Of a stretch of DNA of 36,791 bases, positions 1 to 8,252 are shown in pieces (position 1 is the first letter of the stretch; each line of letters opens with the position of its first letter). The notes under the pieces are model-generated. The model was given only the letters and a program-made list of their open reading frames with translations, had not been told where the DNA came from and made no database searches. A program made the position numbers and the translations under genes. The DNA comes from an uncultured Chloroflexota bacterium (GTDB taxonomy: Bacteria; Chloroflexota; Anaerolineae; Promineifilales; Promineifilaceae), in NCBI GenBank assembly GCA_900696625.1, contig CAADGU010000472.1:1-36791 (forward strand), read 5' to 3'.

Positions 1-2
1 GG

Positions 3-161
3 ATTAACATCCGTATTTCCAGCCGTGATTTATCGGCTATTCAGCGGCGGGCGTTGGAAGAAGGGATTCCCTACCAGACGCTGGTATCGAGCATCTTACA
101 CAAATATGTTTCTGGCACTCTGTATGATGTGACCGCCAACAAAAATGTACAGCAGTCGTGA
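3..161 (+). CDS. C-terminal fragment of a CopG/ribbon-helix-helix-type antitoxin (5' truncated by window edge)
   Basis: Frame 3 reads INIRISSRDLSAIQRRALEEGIPYQTLVSSILHKYVSGTLYDVTANKNVQQS*; 'RALEEGIPYQTLVSSILHKY' is typical of CopG-family antitoxins. Not in the ORF track because the start lies outside the window. Confidence 0.75.
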   Translation: MNIRISSRDLSAIQRRALEEGIPYQTLVSSILHKYVSGTLYDVTANKNVQQS

Positions 162-418
162 CGAGCTAAATGCAGTTTGGCGGTAGCCCCACCCACAATC
201 CACGCTAATGTTTGCAAGGGGTACGGCCGTTACACGCGATGAGGTCGGTTTACGCACAGTAGTAGACCTGAAAAGTCGGTGTGTTGGCTCATCTGAAATA
301 GTAGTGGGGGAATTGGGATAGGAGAGAGGAGAGGGGGACGGCCGTTTTTGAAAAGTCACAAGTGGATTCGCGTTTTCACGATGCATCCATTCAGAGCTAT
401 CTCAATGTAAATCAGAAA

Positions 419-1387
419 CTATCTCACTGGGCGTATGCTCTCCAGTCTTTTCCTATACTTGTCACTAGCTATTGGATGACATTTTGACATTTCTGTAACC
501 CGACCAAAAGTTGCATTGAACTGCTTTATGTACTCTTCACTACTTCGGTCATGCTCTGCGTAGATTTCACATTCCCTGACGGATGCTCTGATTTTAGCTC
601 TTTCCTTTTTATCATACGTTGGTCTAGTGGAATTTACGTTCCTTTTGTTTACGGTCATTCTTTGGTTATTTGTTCTGATACTTCTCTTCTTTCTGTTTGG
701 TTTTACTCCCGCGCTAAACAGCATGGCATAGATTTGCGACGTGATTTTCTGCTGGTCTTCCTTGCTGGTGAATTCGCTTGTTGACACAGAAATATCATCC
801 ACTAGACGGGAATATGTATATCCTTGTTTGCGTAGTGCAAATTCAAGTTCGGGTTCCTTGTCCCAAAATACCAATGTTGCAATATAAGAACTGGTAGGTG
901 CACCTTGGGGAACAAATCCTCGATAGGTGGTCAACTCAGCGAGGATTGTTGCGACAGATATTGGAAAATGAAAGAACTGCGTCCACATTTTCATTACCAA
1001 ATGACGCTGTATAGATGGAAAGAAATTATCTATATCCTCATTGATAACGATCCTTTTTCCAGAATGCAGGGCAGCATTGGTTATATAACTTCGCGGTGTC
1101 TCGGAATCCTTCACTGAACCTTGTAGATAGAGTGGATAGTAGACGGCATAGAATATTTTTGTCTTTATCATTCTATGCACACATTTCAAGGGGGGTTTGA
1201 CAGTGTAGGTTTGTCGAACCCCTCCACCTGGTTTTAATTTGGGCTTATTTGCCCAGTAAAGGTGATTAGTATTTTGGGCGAGCTGATACAGTCTATCTGG
1301 TGAAATTTCTAGAATTTGTGCCAAAGTCTCAATATCCTCAACAGGTTTATCAAGGTAAACTGGTGGATTCATTCGTTGAAGCCTCAA
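419..1387 (-). CDS. Retron-type reverse transcriptase
   Basis: 322 aa with motif X-like NAALH (NAxxH), motif A INEDIDNFFPSI, motif B GFVPQGAPTSSYIATLVF and motif C YSRLVDDISVS; MTVNKRNVN sits where retron motif Y (VTG) is expected. Confidence 0.85.
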   Translation of the reverse strand: MRLQRMNPPVYLDKPVEDIETLAQILEISPDRLYQLAQNTNHLYWANKPKLKPGGGVRQTYTVKPPLKCVHRMIKTKIFYAVYYPLYLQGSVKDSETPRSYITNAALHSGKRIVINEDIDNFFPSIQRHLVMKMWTQFFHFPISVATILAELTTYRGFVPQGAPTSSYIATLVFWDKEPELEFALRKQGYTYSRLVDDISVSTSEFTSKEDQQKITSQIYAMLFSAGVKPNRKKRSIRTNNQRMTVNKRNVNSTRPTYDKKERAKIRASVRECEIYAEHDRSSEEYIKQFNATFGRVTEMSKCHPIASDKYRKRLESIRPVR

Positions 1388-1655
1388 TCAATTTCAAAGC
1401 AGTGTAGGATAGCTTTTCAGCTAATTCTGGATTTATATCGTTCAACTCGTTTCTGTCAGCAGCAAGAAACATGAGGATGCTGAAAGGCACATTTAGGGCA
1501 TTGGCGATTTTCTGAACTGCTGACAAATTCGGGTCACGTTTGTTTCTTTCCAATAATGAAATATATGAAACAGACACCTCAGCCCGATCTGCCAATTCAG
1601 ATTGACTCATGTTTCTTTGTATACGACAAAGCTTTATTGCATTTCCAAGATTCAT
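1350..1655 (-). CDS. XRE-family helix-turn-helix regulator
   Basis: MNLGNAIKLCRIQRNMSQSELADRAEVSVSYISLLERNKRDPNLSAVQKIANALNVPFSILM is a classical HTH_3 domain; its 3' end overlaps the RT start by 38 nt. Confidence 0.88.
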   Translation of the reverse strand: MNLGNAIKLCRIQRNMSQSELADRAEVSVSYISLLERNKRDPNLSAVQKIANALNVPFSILMFLAADRNELNDINPELAEKLSYTALKLIEASTNESTSLP

Positions 1656-1671
1656 GGTAGGTTATAAAAAA

Positions 1672-1935
1672 TCAGTAGTTCGGTGTGTTTTTGATCAGAA
1701 GAGTTAGAAATTCAAGTGTTTTGGCGATTTCAGGCACCTTTTCAATGAGAGTGCCTAATAGGAGCAAAATCTCAAGCGCAGTAATAACCCTTTCGGTCTT
1801 ACCAGATTGAGCAGCTTCAAGGTCATGAATCACCTCATCTAACTGTTCAACTACACTGTCCTCAACGTTGCCGTGCAATTCTGCGCGAATCTCAATCAAT
1901 ATCGCTGCAGAATTCCTCAATAATTCTTTGTCCAT
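1672..1935 (-). CDS. Small helical protein of unknown function, first gene of the RT operon
   Basis: 87-aa ORF, 16 nt upstream of the HTH gene; SD-like AAAGGAGAACC precedes ATG (reverse strand). Confidence 0.65.
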   Translation of the reverse strand: MDKELLRNSAAILIEIRAELHGNVEDSVVEQLDEVIHDLEAAQSGKTERVITALEILLLLGTLIEKVPEIAKTLEFLTLLIKNTPNY

Positions 1936-2232
1936 AATGGTTCTCCTTTAGATAAGATTATTTGGGCACCAAGCGTGCCCGTCTTATTCACTTGGTGCCG
2001 AGAAGGAACAACGAGGAGGACCCGGACTACTTATTTCTTGCCCGTCGAATGATCTTCTTGAGATAGGGGAAAAGATGATTTGCCATCGTGGGTGCAGTGT
2101 AATAACCGGTAACAAACAACTTAACCGCCGTTATCGAGGGGATTGAGGAAGTGACATCAAAATGATGCTTTGTCAAACACCAAGCTAGGAGTTGAATTAT
2201 CAAGGTACACCTGGACGGTATCATCCAGCCAT
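1936..2232 (-). ncRNA. Candidate structured leader / msr-msd-like ncRNA of the RT operon
   Basis: ~300 nt between a strong promoter (2239-2267) and the first operon ATG (1935). Contains CTTGGTG/CACCAAG elements at 1967-1973, 1991-1997 and 2178-2184 that can pair in alternative ways, and a CATCA-TTT-TGATG hairpin. Not folded computationally. Confidence 0.35.
1965..1999. repeat. Hairpin GGCACCAAG...CTTGGTGCC in the RT operon leader
   Basis: 9-bp perfect arms (1965-1973 / 1991-1999); an overlapping alternative stem GGGCAC/GTGCCC (1964-1969 / 1975-1980) is mutually exclusive. Confidence 0.6.
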
Positions 2233-2238
2233 GCGAAG

Positions 2239-2267
2239 ATTCTAGTCGAAAAAATGACGGTTGTCAA
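2239..2267 (-). promoter_or_regulatory. Sigma70-type promoter of the RT operon
   Basis: Reverse strand TTGACA (2267-2262), 17 bp spacer, TAGAAT (2244-2239). Confidence 0.7.
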
Positions 2268-2274
2268 GTATTTA

Positions 2275-2289
2275 TTGACTGCTAGTCAA
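2275..2289. promoter_or_regulatory. Putative operator (perfect inverted repeat TTGACT-GCT-AGTCAA) for the operon HTH protein
   Basis: 6-bp perfect arms with 3-bp spacer, immediately upstream of the -35 box of the RT operon promoter. Confidence 0.45.
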
Positions 2290-2426
2290 AACAGATTGTT
2301 TTTGCGTAATAAAGCCTAAATTCTCAGTTGACACCTTATCCCCATTGAGATGGTAACAGCTGGCGATGGGAGTTGGTGATTGGGGCACGGCCGTACCCAC
2401 TCCCACCTCCCTCTCCCATCCCCAAA

Positions 2427-2470
2427 CATAACCCCCAACATAACTTTGGTTAGACGACGGCCGTACCCCC
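2427..2470. repeat. 44-bp dispersed intergenic repeat, copy 1
   Basis: cataacccccaacataactttggttagacgacggccgtaccccc; 41/44 identical to 10621-10664. Confidence 0.8.
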
Positions 2471-2506
2471 GTCCTATATTCTCTTGACTGACACTGCGTG
2501 AAGAAT

Positions 2507-2541
2507 CAGTGAGCGGTAAGCAGTGAGCAGTGAACAGTGGA
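2507..2541. repeat. Tandem heptamers (CAGTGAG)n, 5 units, running into the SD of the next gene
   Basis: cagtgag|cggtaag|cagtgag|cagtgaa|cagtgga directly upstream of ATG at 2549. Confidence 0.75.
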
Positions 2542-2548
2542 GAATAGG

Positions 2549-3361
2549 ATGAAAATTGTCATTGGTATTTTGATTGGGTTGGTGGTGCTGGTGGGGTTGG
2601 GCTGGTTGGGGCTGCGCGTGAAGCCCAAGTCATTTGCTGCCTATCCGGCGCAGACGCCGGATCTGCAAACTGTGCCCTTGCCGGAAGGTCTGCCCGCGCC
2701 GGTGGAACGCTATTACCGTCAGTTGTATGGCGATGAGATTCCGGTGATCACCTCGGCCGTCGTCAGTGGCCGGGCGACGATAGCCCCCTTTGGCTTTAAT
2801 CTACCCGCCCGCTTCCGCTTCACCCATGAAGCCGGGCAGGGCTACCGCCACTATATCGAGGCTACCTGGTTTGGCATCCCCATTATGAAGGTGAACGAGT
2901 GGTATCTGGATGGTCACGGCCGTCTCGAACTGCCCATCGGCACCGTCGAAGGTCCCAAGACCGACCAGGGCGCCAACCTGGGGCTGTGGGCCGAGTCGGC
3001 CAATCTGCCCGCCATCTGGCTCACCGACCCGCGTGTGCGTTGGGAAGCGGTAGATGACGAAACCGCGCTGCTCATTGTGCCCTTCGGCGAGGGAGAGGAG
3101 CAGTTTGTGGCCCGCTTTGACCCGCAAACAGGCCGCCTGCGGGCGTTAGAAGCGATGCGCTACCGGGACGAAGCCAGCGAGAAAATTCTGTGGCTGGCCG
3201 AAACCGTGCCTAGCCCCACCATCGCAGCGGCGGGAGCGGCATTGGAAACGGTGGGTACGGCCACCTGGCAGGATCAGGGCAAACCCTGGGCCACCTTTAC
3301 CACCGAAGAGATTGTCTACAACGTGGATGTGAGCAATTACATTCGCGCCAGAGGGCCTTAA
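2549..3361 (+). CDS. Membrane-anchored DUF6544-like protein
   Basis: N-terminal TM ([22 protein letters not shown]), then [11 protein letters not shown]...[27 protein letters not shown]. Internal ATG at 2549 has GGAG 6 nt upstream, preferred over 2537. Confidence 0.65.
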   Translation: MKIVIGILIGLVVLVGLGWLGLRVKPKSFAAYPAQTPDLQTVPLPEGLPAPVERYYRQLYGDEIPVITSAVVSGRATIAPFGFNLPARFRFTHEAGQGYRHYIEATWFGIPIMKVNEWYLDGHGRLELPIGTVEGPKTDQGANLGLWAESANLPAIWLTDPRVRWEAVDDETALLIVPFGEGEEQFVARFDPQTGRLRALEAMRYRDEASEKILWLAETVPSPTIAAAGAALETVGTATWQDQGKPWATFTTEEIVYNVDVSNYIRARGP

Positions 3362-3364
3362 CGT

Positions 3365-3450
3365 GTCATTCCGAACGGGGTCTTCGGAGTGAGGAATCTC
3401 TCACCCTGGCCCACATAGAAGATTCCTCGTCGAAGACTCCTCGGAATGAC
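3365..3450. repeat. GTCATTCCGA-type inverted repeat element, copy A
   Basis: Outer arms GTCATTCCGA / TCGGAATGAC, inner GAGGAATCT / AGATTCCTC. Confidence 0.75.
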
Positions 3451-3485
3451 AAGGGTCTTTTAAGTTTGAGAAAAGGAGTTTGACG

Positions 3486-5030
3486 ATGAGCAACATTGTT
3501 TTGGAAAACCGGGAAACGGAACAACGGCCGTTAGCCCTGTTGTGGCAGCATCGCTGGTGGAGCCTGATCATTACTGTCGGCGTCACGGCGTTGTTAGGTG
3601 TGTTTATTGCCCTGACCATGCCACGCGGCCCGGCCACGGCCGTGCAGGCGCTTATCGTCATGGTCAGCAGTCTGGCGGTAGGGCTGTTGGCCGGGTTGGT
3701 GATGCGCAGCCGCTGGGCGATGTTGCTGGCCCCCATCGCCTACATCATTGCCATCGAACTGGCGCGGATGAACGCTGTTGGCCCCACAGTGGACGCCATT
3801 CGTTTCGATAATACCTTTAGCATCCTGGCCTTCATTTTGGGGCGCGGATTTCATGGCATCGTGGGGCTGCTGCCGATGATTTTAGGCGTGGAAGTGGGCG
3901 TACAGGCGGCGCGACGATTGGACGGCCGTACCCCAACCGGTGGGAGGATAATCAGGTGGCTGCCAACGGCCGTACTCGCCATCCTGGTCATCGCCTTAGC
4001 CATCCTCGTCACCCAGCCAGCCAGCACCCCGCCCATCCTCGGCGCGGACGGCGAACCGCTGCCCGGCAGCATCGCCGAACTGACCACCATTGACGTAAAC
4101 GGCAGCCAACAGGCCTTGATGATTCGCGGGTACGACGTACACAAACCGATCCTGCTCTACCTCAGCGGCGGGCCGGGCCAAAGCAGCCTGCCCTGGCCGC
4201 GTGTCCTGTTTGATGACCTGTCGCGTGATTTCCTCCTTGTTGGTTGGGATCAACGGGGCACCGGCAAATCCTACGCCGCCCTCGACCCGACCGAAACGCT
4301 GACACTCGACCAAACCATCGCCGACACGGTCACCGTGACGAACTATCTGCGCGAACGTTTCGATGAGGAAAAAATCTACCTGCTCGGTGAATCGTGGGGC
4401 ACGACACTGGCGGTGCTGGCGGCGCAGGCGCGGCCCGACCTCTACCACGCCATCATCGGCAGCGGCCAGATGGTCAGCCAGCGCGAAACCGACCGGCGGC
4501 TTTACTATGACGTGTTGGAATATGCTGAAAGTGTGGGGGACACGGCCGTGACCGAACAAATGCTGGCCTACGGGGAACCTCCCTACCAGGACTTATACGC
4601 CTACGTCTACGTCATGGCCCTCTACGAAAAGCTGTATCAGCCCTACACCCCACCGCAGGCGTACATCGAAAAAGGCACCCAGGCCAATTTAGGGCCGTGG
4701 AATGTGTTGGGCAGTGAATACAACTTTGTGGAAAAGGTGAACGTGTTTCGCGGTTTTCTGGACACGGCCGCCGTCCTCTACCCGCAGTTGCAGGGCATTG
4801 ACTTCCGCCAGGACGTGCCCCGGCTGGATGTGCCGCTCTACGTGCTGGATGGCGCAGCGGAGCTATCTGCCCGCCGTGACCTGGCGTTGGAATGGTTTAA
4901 TCAGGTAGACGCGCCGATCAAGCGCATCTTCACCTTTGAAAACGCCGCTCATGCCCCTGCCTTTGAACATTTTGAGGCATTCACCGACATCATGACCGAA
5001 ACCGTACTGCCGGAGACGTATACGGAATAG
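3486..5030 (+). CDS. Membrane-anchored alpha/beta hydrolase (proline iminopeptidase-like)
   Basis: N-terminal TM segments; LLYLSGGPGQSS, GWDQRGTGKS, LLGESWGTTLAVL nucleophile elbow; SD AAAGGAG upstream. Confidence 0.85.
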   Translation: MSNIVLENRETEQRPLALLWQHRWWSLIITVGVTALLGVFIALTMPRGPATAVQALIVMVSSLAVGLLAGLVMRSRWAMLLAPIAYIIAIELARMNAVGPTVDAIRFDNTFSILAFILGRGFHGIVGLLPMILGVEVGVQAARRLDGRTPTGGRIIRWLPTAVLAILVIALAILVTQPASTPPILGADGEPLPGSIAELTTIDVNGSQQALMIRGYDVHKPILLYLSGGPGQSSLPWPRVLFDDLSRDFLLVGWDQRGTGKSYAALDPTETLTLDQTIADTVTVTNYLRERFDEEKIYLLGESWGTTLAVLAAQARPDLYHAIIGSGQMVSQRETDRRLYYDVLEYAESVGDTAVTEQMLAYGEPPYQDLYAYVYVMALYEKLYQPYTPPQAYIEKGTQANLGPWNVLGSEYNFVEKVNVFRGFLDTAAVLYPQLQGIDFRQDVPRLDVPLYVLDGAAELSARRDLALEWFNQVDAPIKRIFTFENAAHAPAFEHFEAFTDIMTETVLPETYTE

Positions 5031-5043
5031 ATAAACGACGTTC

Positions 5044-5070
5044 GTAACACGATTTGCCAAATCGTACTAC
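5044..5070. repeat. GTAACACGATTTG-C-CAAATCGTNNTAC palindrome, copy 1
   Basis: gtaacacgatttg c caaatcgtactac, same family as 12198-12224 and 17005-17031. Confidence 0.75.
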
Positions 5071-5090
5071 AGCATCAAAGGAGAATTCTA

Positions 5091-5939
5091 ATGGCTCAAA
5101 TGACTTCAAGCACCCATGTCCACTCGATGGGGACAAAAACCCTAGGCCCCTTTCTGGCGATTTCCTTCGGCCTGACATGGGGACTGGCCGCTATCCTCAT
5201 GTTGTTCTATGACCAGGTGGTTGCCCTTTTCGGTGAAATTACCATGACCAATCCCCTGTTCATTCTGGCGGTATACGCCCCCGGCTTTGCCGGTATCCTC
5301 CTGGTCTGGTGGCATTATGGAGTCAGGGGGCTTGGCAGTTTCTTTCGCCGCCTGACCCTTTGGCGTGCGCCCGTCGCCTGGTGGCTGTTTCTGCTGTTCG
5401 GGATTCCCGCTCTGGTCTATGCTGGGGCAGCCTTGAGCGGAACACTCGACGATCCCTTCCCTTTCACTCCCTGGTATACGGTATTGCCCGCTATGGCGGT
5501 GGCCCTGTTCATCGGGCCTATCGAAGAGTTTGGCTGGCGCGGCGTGGCGCTGCCCCTGTTACAGCGCCGGTTCGCCCCATTTTGGGCCGGTCTGATCCTG
5601 GGTATCATTTGGGCAGCGTGGCACATTCCCTCCTTCCTGATTGGCGGGACACCACAGAGCGCCTGGGCTTTTGGGCCGTATTTCATCGGCGTCGTCACGA
5701 TTTCTGTCCTCATGACGCCCCTTTTCAATGCTGCTCGCGGCAGCCTGCTCATCGCCGCTCTATACCACTTCCAGATGATGAACCCGGCTTTCCCGGACGC
5801 CCAGCCCTGGGACACCCTGATGTTCCTCCTGGCGACTGTGGTTGTTGTCTGGTTAAACCGGCGCGACATGTTCCAGCGCGGCAGCGGGGTGACAGATGTT
5901 TTGATGCCGGAGGCACAGCACGAAGCTAACCAAAGGTAA
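5091..5939 (+). CDS. CPBP family intramembrane metalloprotease
   Basis: Motifs GPIEEFGWRGVALPLL, IIWAAWHIPSF, AALYHFQMMN; SD AAAGGAGAA. Confidence 0.88.
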   Translation: MAQMTSSTHVHSMGTKTLGPFLAISFGLTWGLAAILMLFYDQVVALFGEITMTNPLFILAVYAPGFAGILLVWWHYGVRGLGSFFRRLTLWRAPVAWWLFLLFGIPALVYAGAALSGTLDDPFPFTPWYTVLPAMAVALFIGPIEEFGWRGVALPLLQRRFAPFWAGLILGIIWAAWHIPSFLIGGTPQSAWAFGPYFIGVVTISVLMTPLFNAARGSLLIAALYHFQMMNPAFPDAQPWDTLMFLLATVVVVWLNRRDMFQRGSGVTDVLMPEAQHEANQR

Positions 5940-5972
5940 TGGCTTAATTGCTTGAAAAGGAGGACCCCTGTT

Positions 5973-6890
5973 ATGGCAACCATGACGGTAGAAACACGCA
6001 AAAGCAATCTGATGGTAATTGCCGCCTGGGGCTTTATGTTGCTGGCCTGCATTTTGCCGGAGATTGTGTTGAATGAAGTTTTACAGAGGCCAGACCTGGT
6101 GGCCTGGGTGACGTGGGGGCGGTTGGTGACTTTGGCGGTGTTGGTGGTGGTTTCCTGGGTGTGGCAGCCATTACGGCCGTTGTGGAAATATGCCGCTATC
6201 TTGCTCATCTTTGCCGGGGCGCAGGTGGTGATGAATGGGGTGCGGGAAACGGCCGTGTGGCAAACCACCATCTCGCGCCTCAACGGCTCCTTCGCCCGCG
6301 ACTATCTGGGCGTGCAGGTCTGGAAATTGGGCAGCACCCTCATCGTCCTCATCGGCCTGTTCGCGCTAGGCTTCCGGCGCCAAGATGCCTTCCTGGTGCG
6401 CGGGCAGTTGAATGCGCCCATCACCCCGGTCAAATGGCTCGGTTTCCCCAAGCCCGAACCCTGGACACATTTTGGCGTGAAATGGATCATCTTCTTGAGC
6501 ATCGGCATGGTGGTATTGTTGAGCATTTTTGGCACGGTACACCTGGACAGCCTCATCGCCGCGTTGGGTTTGATGCCGGTTATTCTCGTCCTGTCCGCGC
6601 TCAATGCGTTTAACGAGGAAGTGACCTACCGGGCGGCGCAGTTAGCCCCGCTTGAGCCCGCTGTGGGTGCGCGGCAGGCGTTGTGGATGGTGGCCGTGTT
6701 GTTTGCCATCATGCACTACTATTCGGCCGTGAATGGGGTGGCAGGCGTCATCCTGACCATCTTCATGGGCTGGATGCTGACGAAGGCGATGTTGGAAACA
6801 CGCGGCTTCTTCTGGCCCTGGCTCATTCATTTCACGCAGGATGTGATTATTTTCTGGTTCATCGCCGGCGCTTCCACGCGCTTGGGTTGA
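5973..6890 (+). CDS. CPBP family intramembrane protease-like protein
   Basis: ALNAFNEEVTYRAAQLAPL, FAIMHYYSAVNG, WPWLIHFTQDVIIFW; AAGGAGG upstream of ATG 5973. Confidence 0.78.
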   Translation: MATMTVETRKSNLMVIAAWGFMLLACILPEIVLNEVLQRPDLVAWVTWGRLVTLAVLVVVSWVWQPLRPLWKYAAILLIFAGAQVVMNGVRETAVWQTTISRLNGSFARDYLGVQVWKLGSTLIVLIGLFALGFRRQDAFLVRGQLNAPITPVKWLGFPKPEPWTHFGVKWIIFLSIGMVVLLSIFGTVHLDSLIAALGLMPVILVLSALNAFNEEVTYRAAQLAPLEPAVGARQALWMVAVLFAIMHYYSAVNGVAGVILTIFMGWMLTKAMLETRGFFWPWLIHFTQDVIIFWFIAGASTRLG

Positions 6891-6927
6891 TTGAATTAAG
6901 AGAACAGATCAGATTTAGGAAGATCAC

Positions 6928-7575
6928 ATGACCATTAAATGGCAGGAATTATCCCCACTTGTTGTGGGGTTGATGACGTTTTTACTGATGTGGAGTGATT
7001 GGCTGCTCACTGTGTTACAGGAACGGGAGCGCAGCAGCCATTACGCCGAGCATTATCAGAGTTACCCCATCAACACGATTGAGGGAAATCCGCTGTTGCA
7101 AGCCTCGGTCAAGAAAGCCCGGTTTTTTGAAATGCGGCACATTTTTGTGGCCATCCTCTTAAGCGGGGTTGTCGCTTACGCGGCGAGCCTTCTTGGGGAT
7201 CCGTATCTTGAGCTTTTCCTGGGATATGTATGGGGATTATTCCTGATAGTAGGCAGTACCCATCTGGGAAATATCATCGGTTACAAAGCCAGCCGGCGTG
7301 GTTTGCACGGGAAGCTTTATCTTCACCTGCGTACCGGACTTTTGGTACAGATGGGGCGCTATGCGGCCATGACCCTCTTTTTGATTATTCTGGCCGTTTT
7401 TTCCACCTCAGTTTTTGTGGCGGGGACAGCCATGGCGGGCTTCACCTCCACGCTGCGTCAACTGGTTTGGCTGCGAAAAACGCCACCGATTCCGATGGAT
7501 GATCAACCACCAATCGACCATGACTTGTATGACTGCAACCTAACAGAGGGGATTTATAACGGCCGTGATGCGTGA
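6928..7575 (+). CDS. Predicted multi-pass membrane protein
   Basis: 215 aa with several hydrophobic segments; co-directional with neighbours. C-term ..NGRDA* is encoded by ACGGCCGT plus the adjoining hairpin repeat. Confidence 0.65.
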   Translation: MTIKWQELSPLVVGLMTFLLMWSDWLLTVLQERERSSHYAEHYQSYPINTIEGNPLLQASVKKARFFEMRHIFVAILLSGVVAYAASLLGDPYLELFLGYVWGLFLIVGSTHLGNIIGYKASRRGLHGKLYLHLRTGLLVQMGRYAAMTLFLIILAVFSTSVFVAGTAMAGFTSTLRQLVWLRKTPPIPMDDQPPIDHDLYDCNLTEGIYNGRDA

Positions 7576-7595
7576 CCCTAAAACTCACGCATCAC
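7565..7595. repeat. Heptad hairpin (GTGATGC family), copy a
   Basis: GTGATGCGTGA / TCACGCATCAC, perfect 11-bp arms, 9-nt loop. Confidence 0.8.
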
Positions 7596-7619
7596 GCTAA
7601 TAAAACAGGAGAGATACAC

Positions 7620-8252
7620 ATGCCCATCTTAATCATTACACTGGCGATAATAATCGCTGTTCTGGTTCTCTACTTCTTGTTCATACGTCCCTGGCAAATG
7701 CGCTGGGGCGCAACCGATGGAGAAGTAGCCCAAACAATGCCGGGGGACGAGATCGTGGCACGCTCTCATTTCATCGCCACCCGCGCCGTTACCATACAGG
7801 CGTCACCGGCCGAGGTGTGGCCTTGGCTCTTACAGATCGGCTCTGCGCGCGCCGGTTGGTACAGTTTGGACCGGCTGGACAATGCTGGTAAACCCAGCGC
7901 CAGAGAGATACTGCCTGAATTTCAAAAGATTGAGCCTGACTATTTTGTGCCCTTCACGCCGGATCAGAAAAACGGCATGTGGGTCAAATCATTCCAAACA
8001 TATGAATACATCCTGTGGTGGGACAAAAAAGAGAACGCCACCTGGCTCTGGCGCCTGAAGCTTACCGCAGATGGCCAGACAAGGTTGATCACCCGCTTAA
8101 GGACAACCTACGACTTTAGCTTCCCGTGGATCATTTATTATCTTATTTACGATATGGGCGATATTGTCATGATGAGCAAATGCCTGCTTGGAATCAAAGA
8201 GCGTGCAGAAGCTCATGCCCAAATGGCTGCCATGGCAACCCTGGAGGTTTGA
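7620..8252 (+). CDS. SRPBCC-like domain protein with N-terminal TM
   Basis: MPILIITLAIIIAVLVLYFLF...VTIQASPAEVWPWLLQIGSARAGWYSLDRLDN; stop TGA overlaps next ATG (TGATG). Confidence 0.7.
   Translation: MPILIITLAIIIAVLVLYFLFIRPWQMRWGATDGEVAQTMPGDEIVARSHFIATRAVTIQASPAEVWPWLLQIGSARAGWYSLDRLDNAGKPSAREILPEFQKIEPDYFVPFTPDQKNGMWVKSFQTYEYILWWDKKENATWLWRLKLTADGQTRLITRLRTTYDFSFPWIIYYLIYDMGDIVMMSKCLLGIKERAEAHAQMAAMATLEV

Noticed and set aside
96-386. 96-aa minus-strand ORF
   Set aside because: Overlaps the CopG antitoxin tail and contains ACGGCCGT-derived residues; no recognisable domain or SD.
2027-2224. 65-aa ORF in the RT operon leader
   Set aside because: No clear SD or domain; lies within the candidate structured leader. 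Kept as unlikely, not excluded.
5417-6283. 288-aa minus-strand ORF
   Set aside because: Spans two CPBP genes in antisense; composition (Arg/Thr-rich) typical of a shadow ORF.
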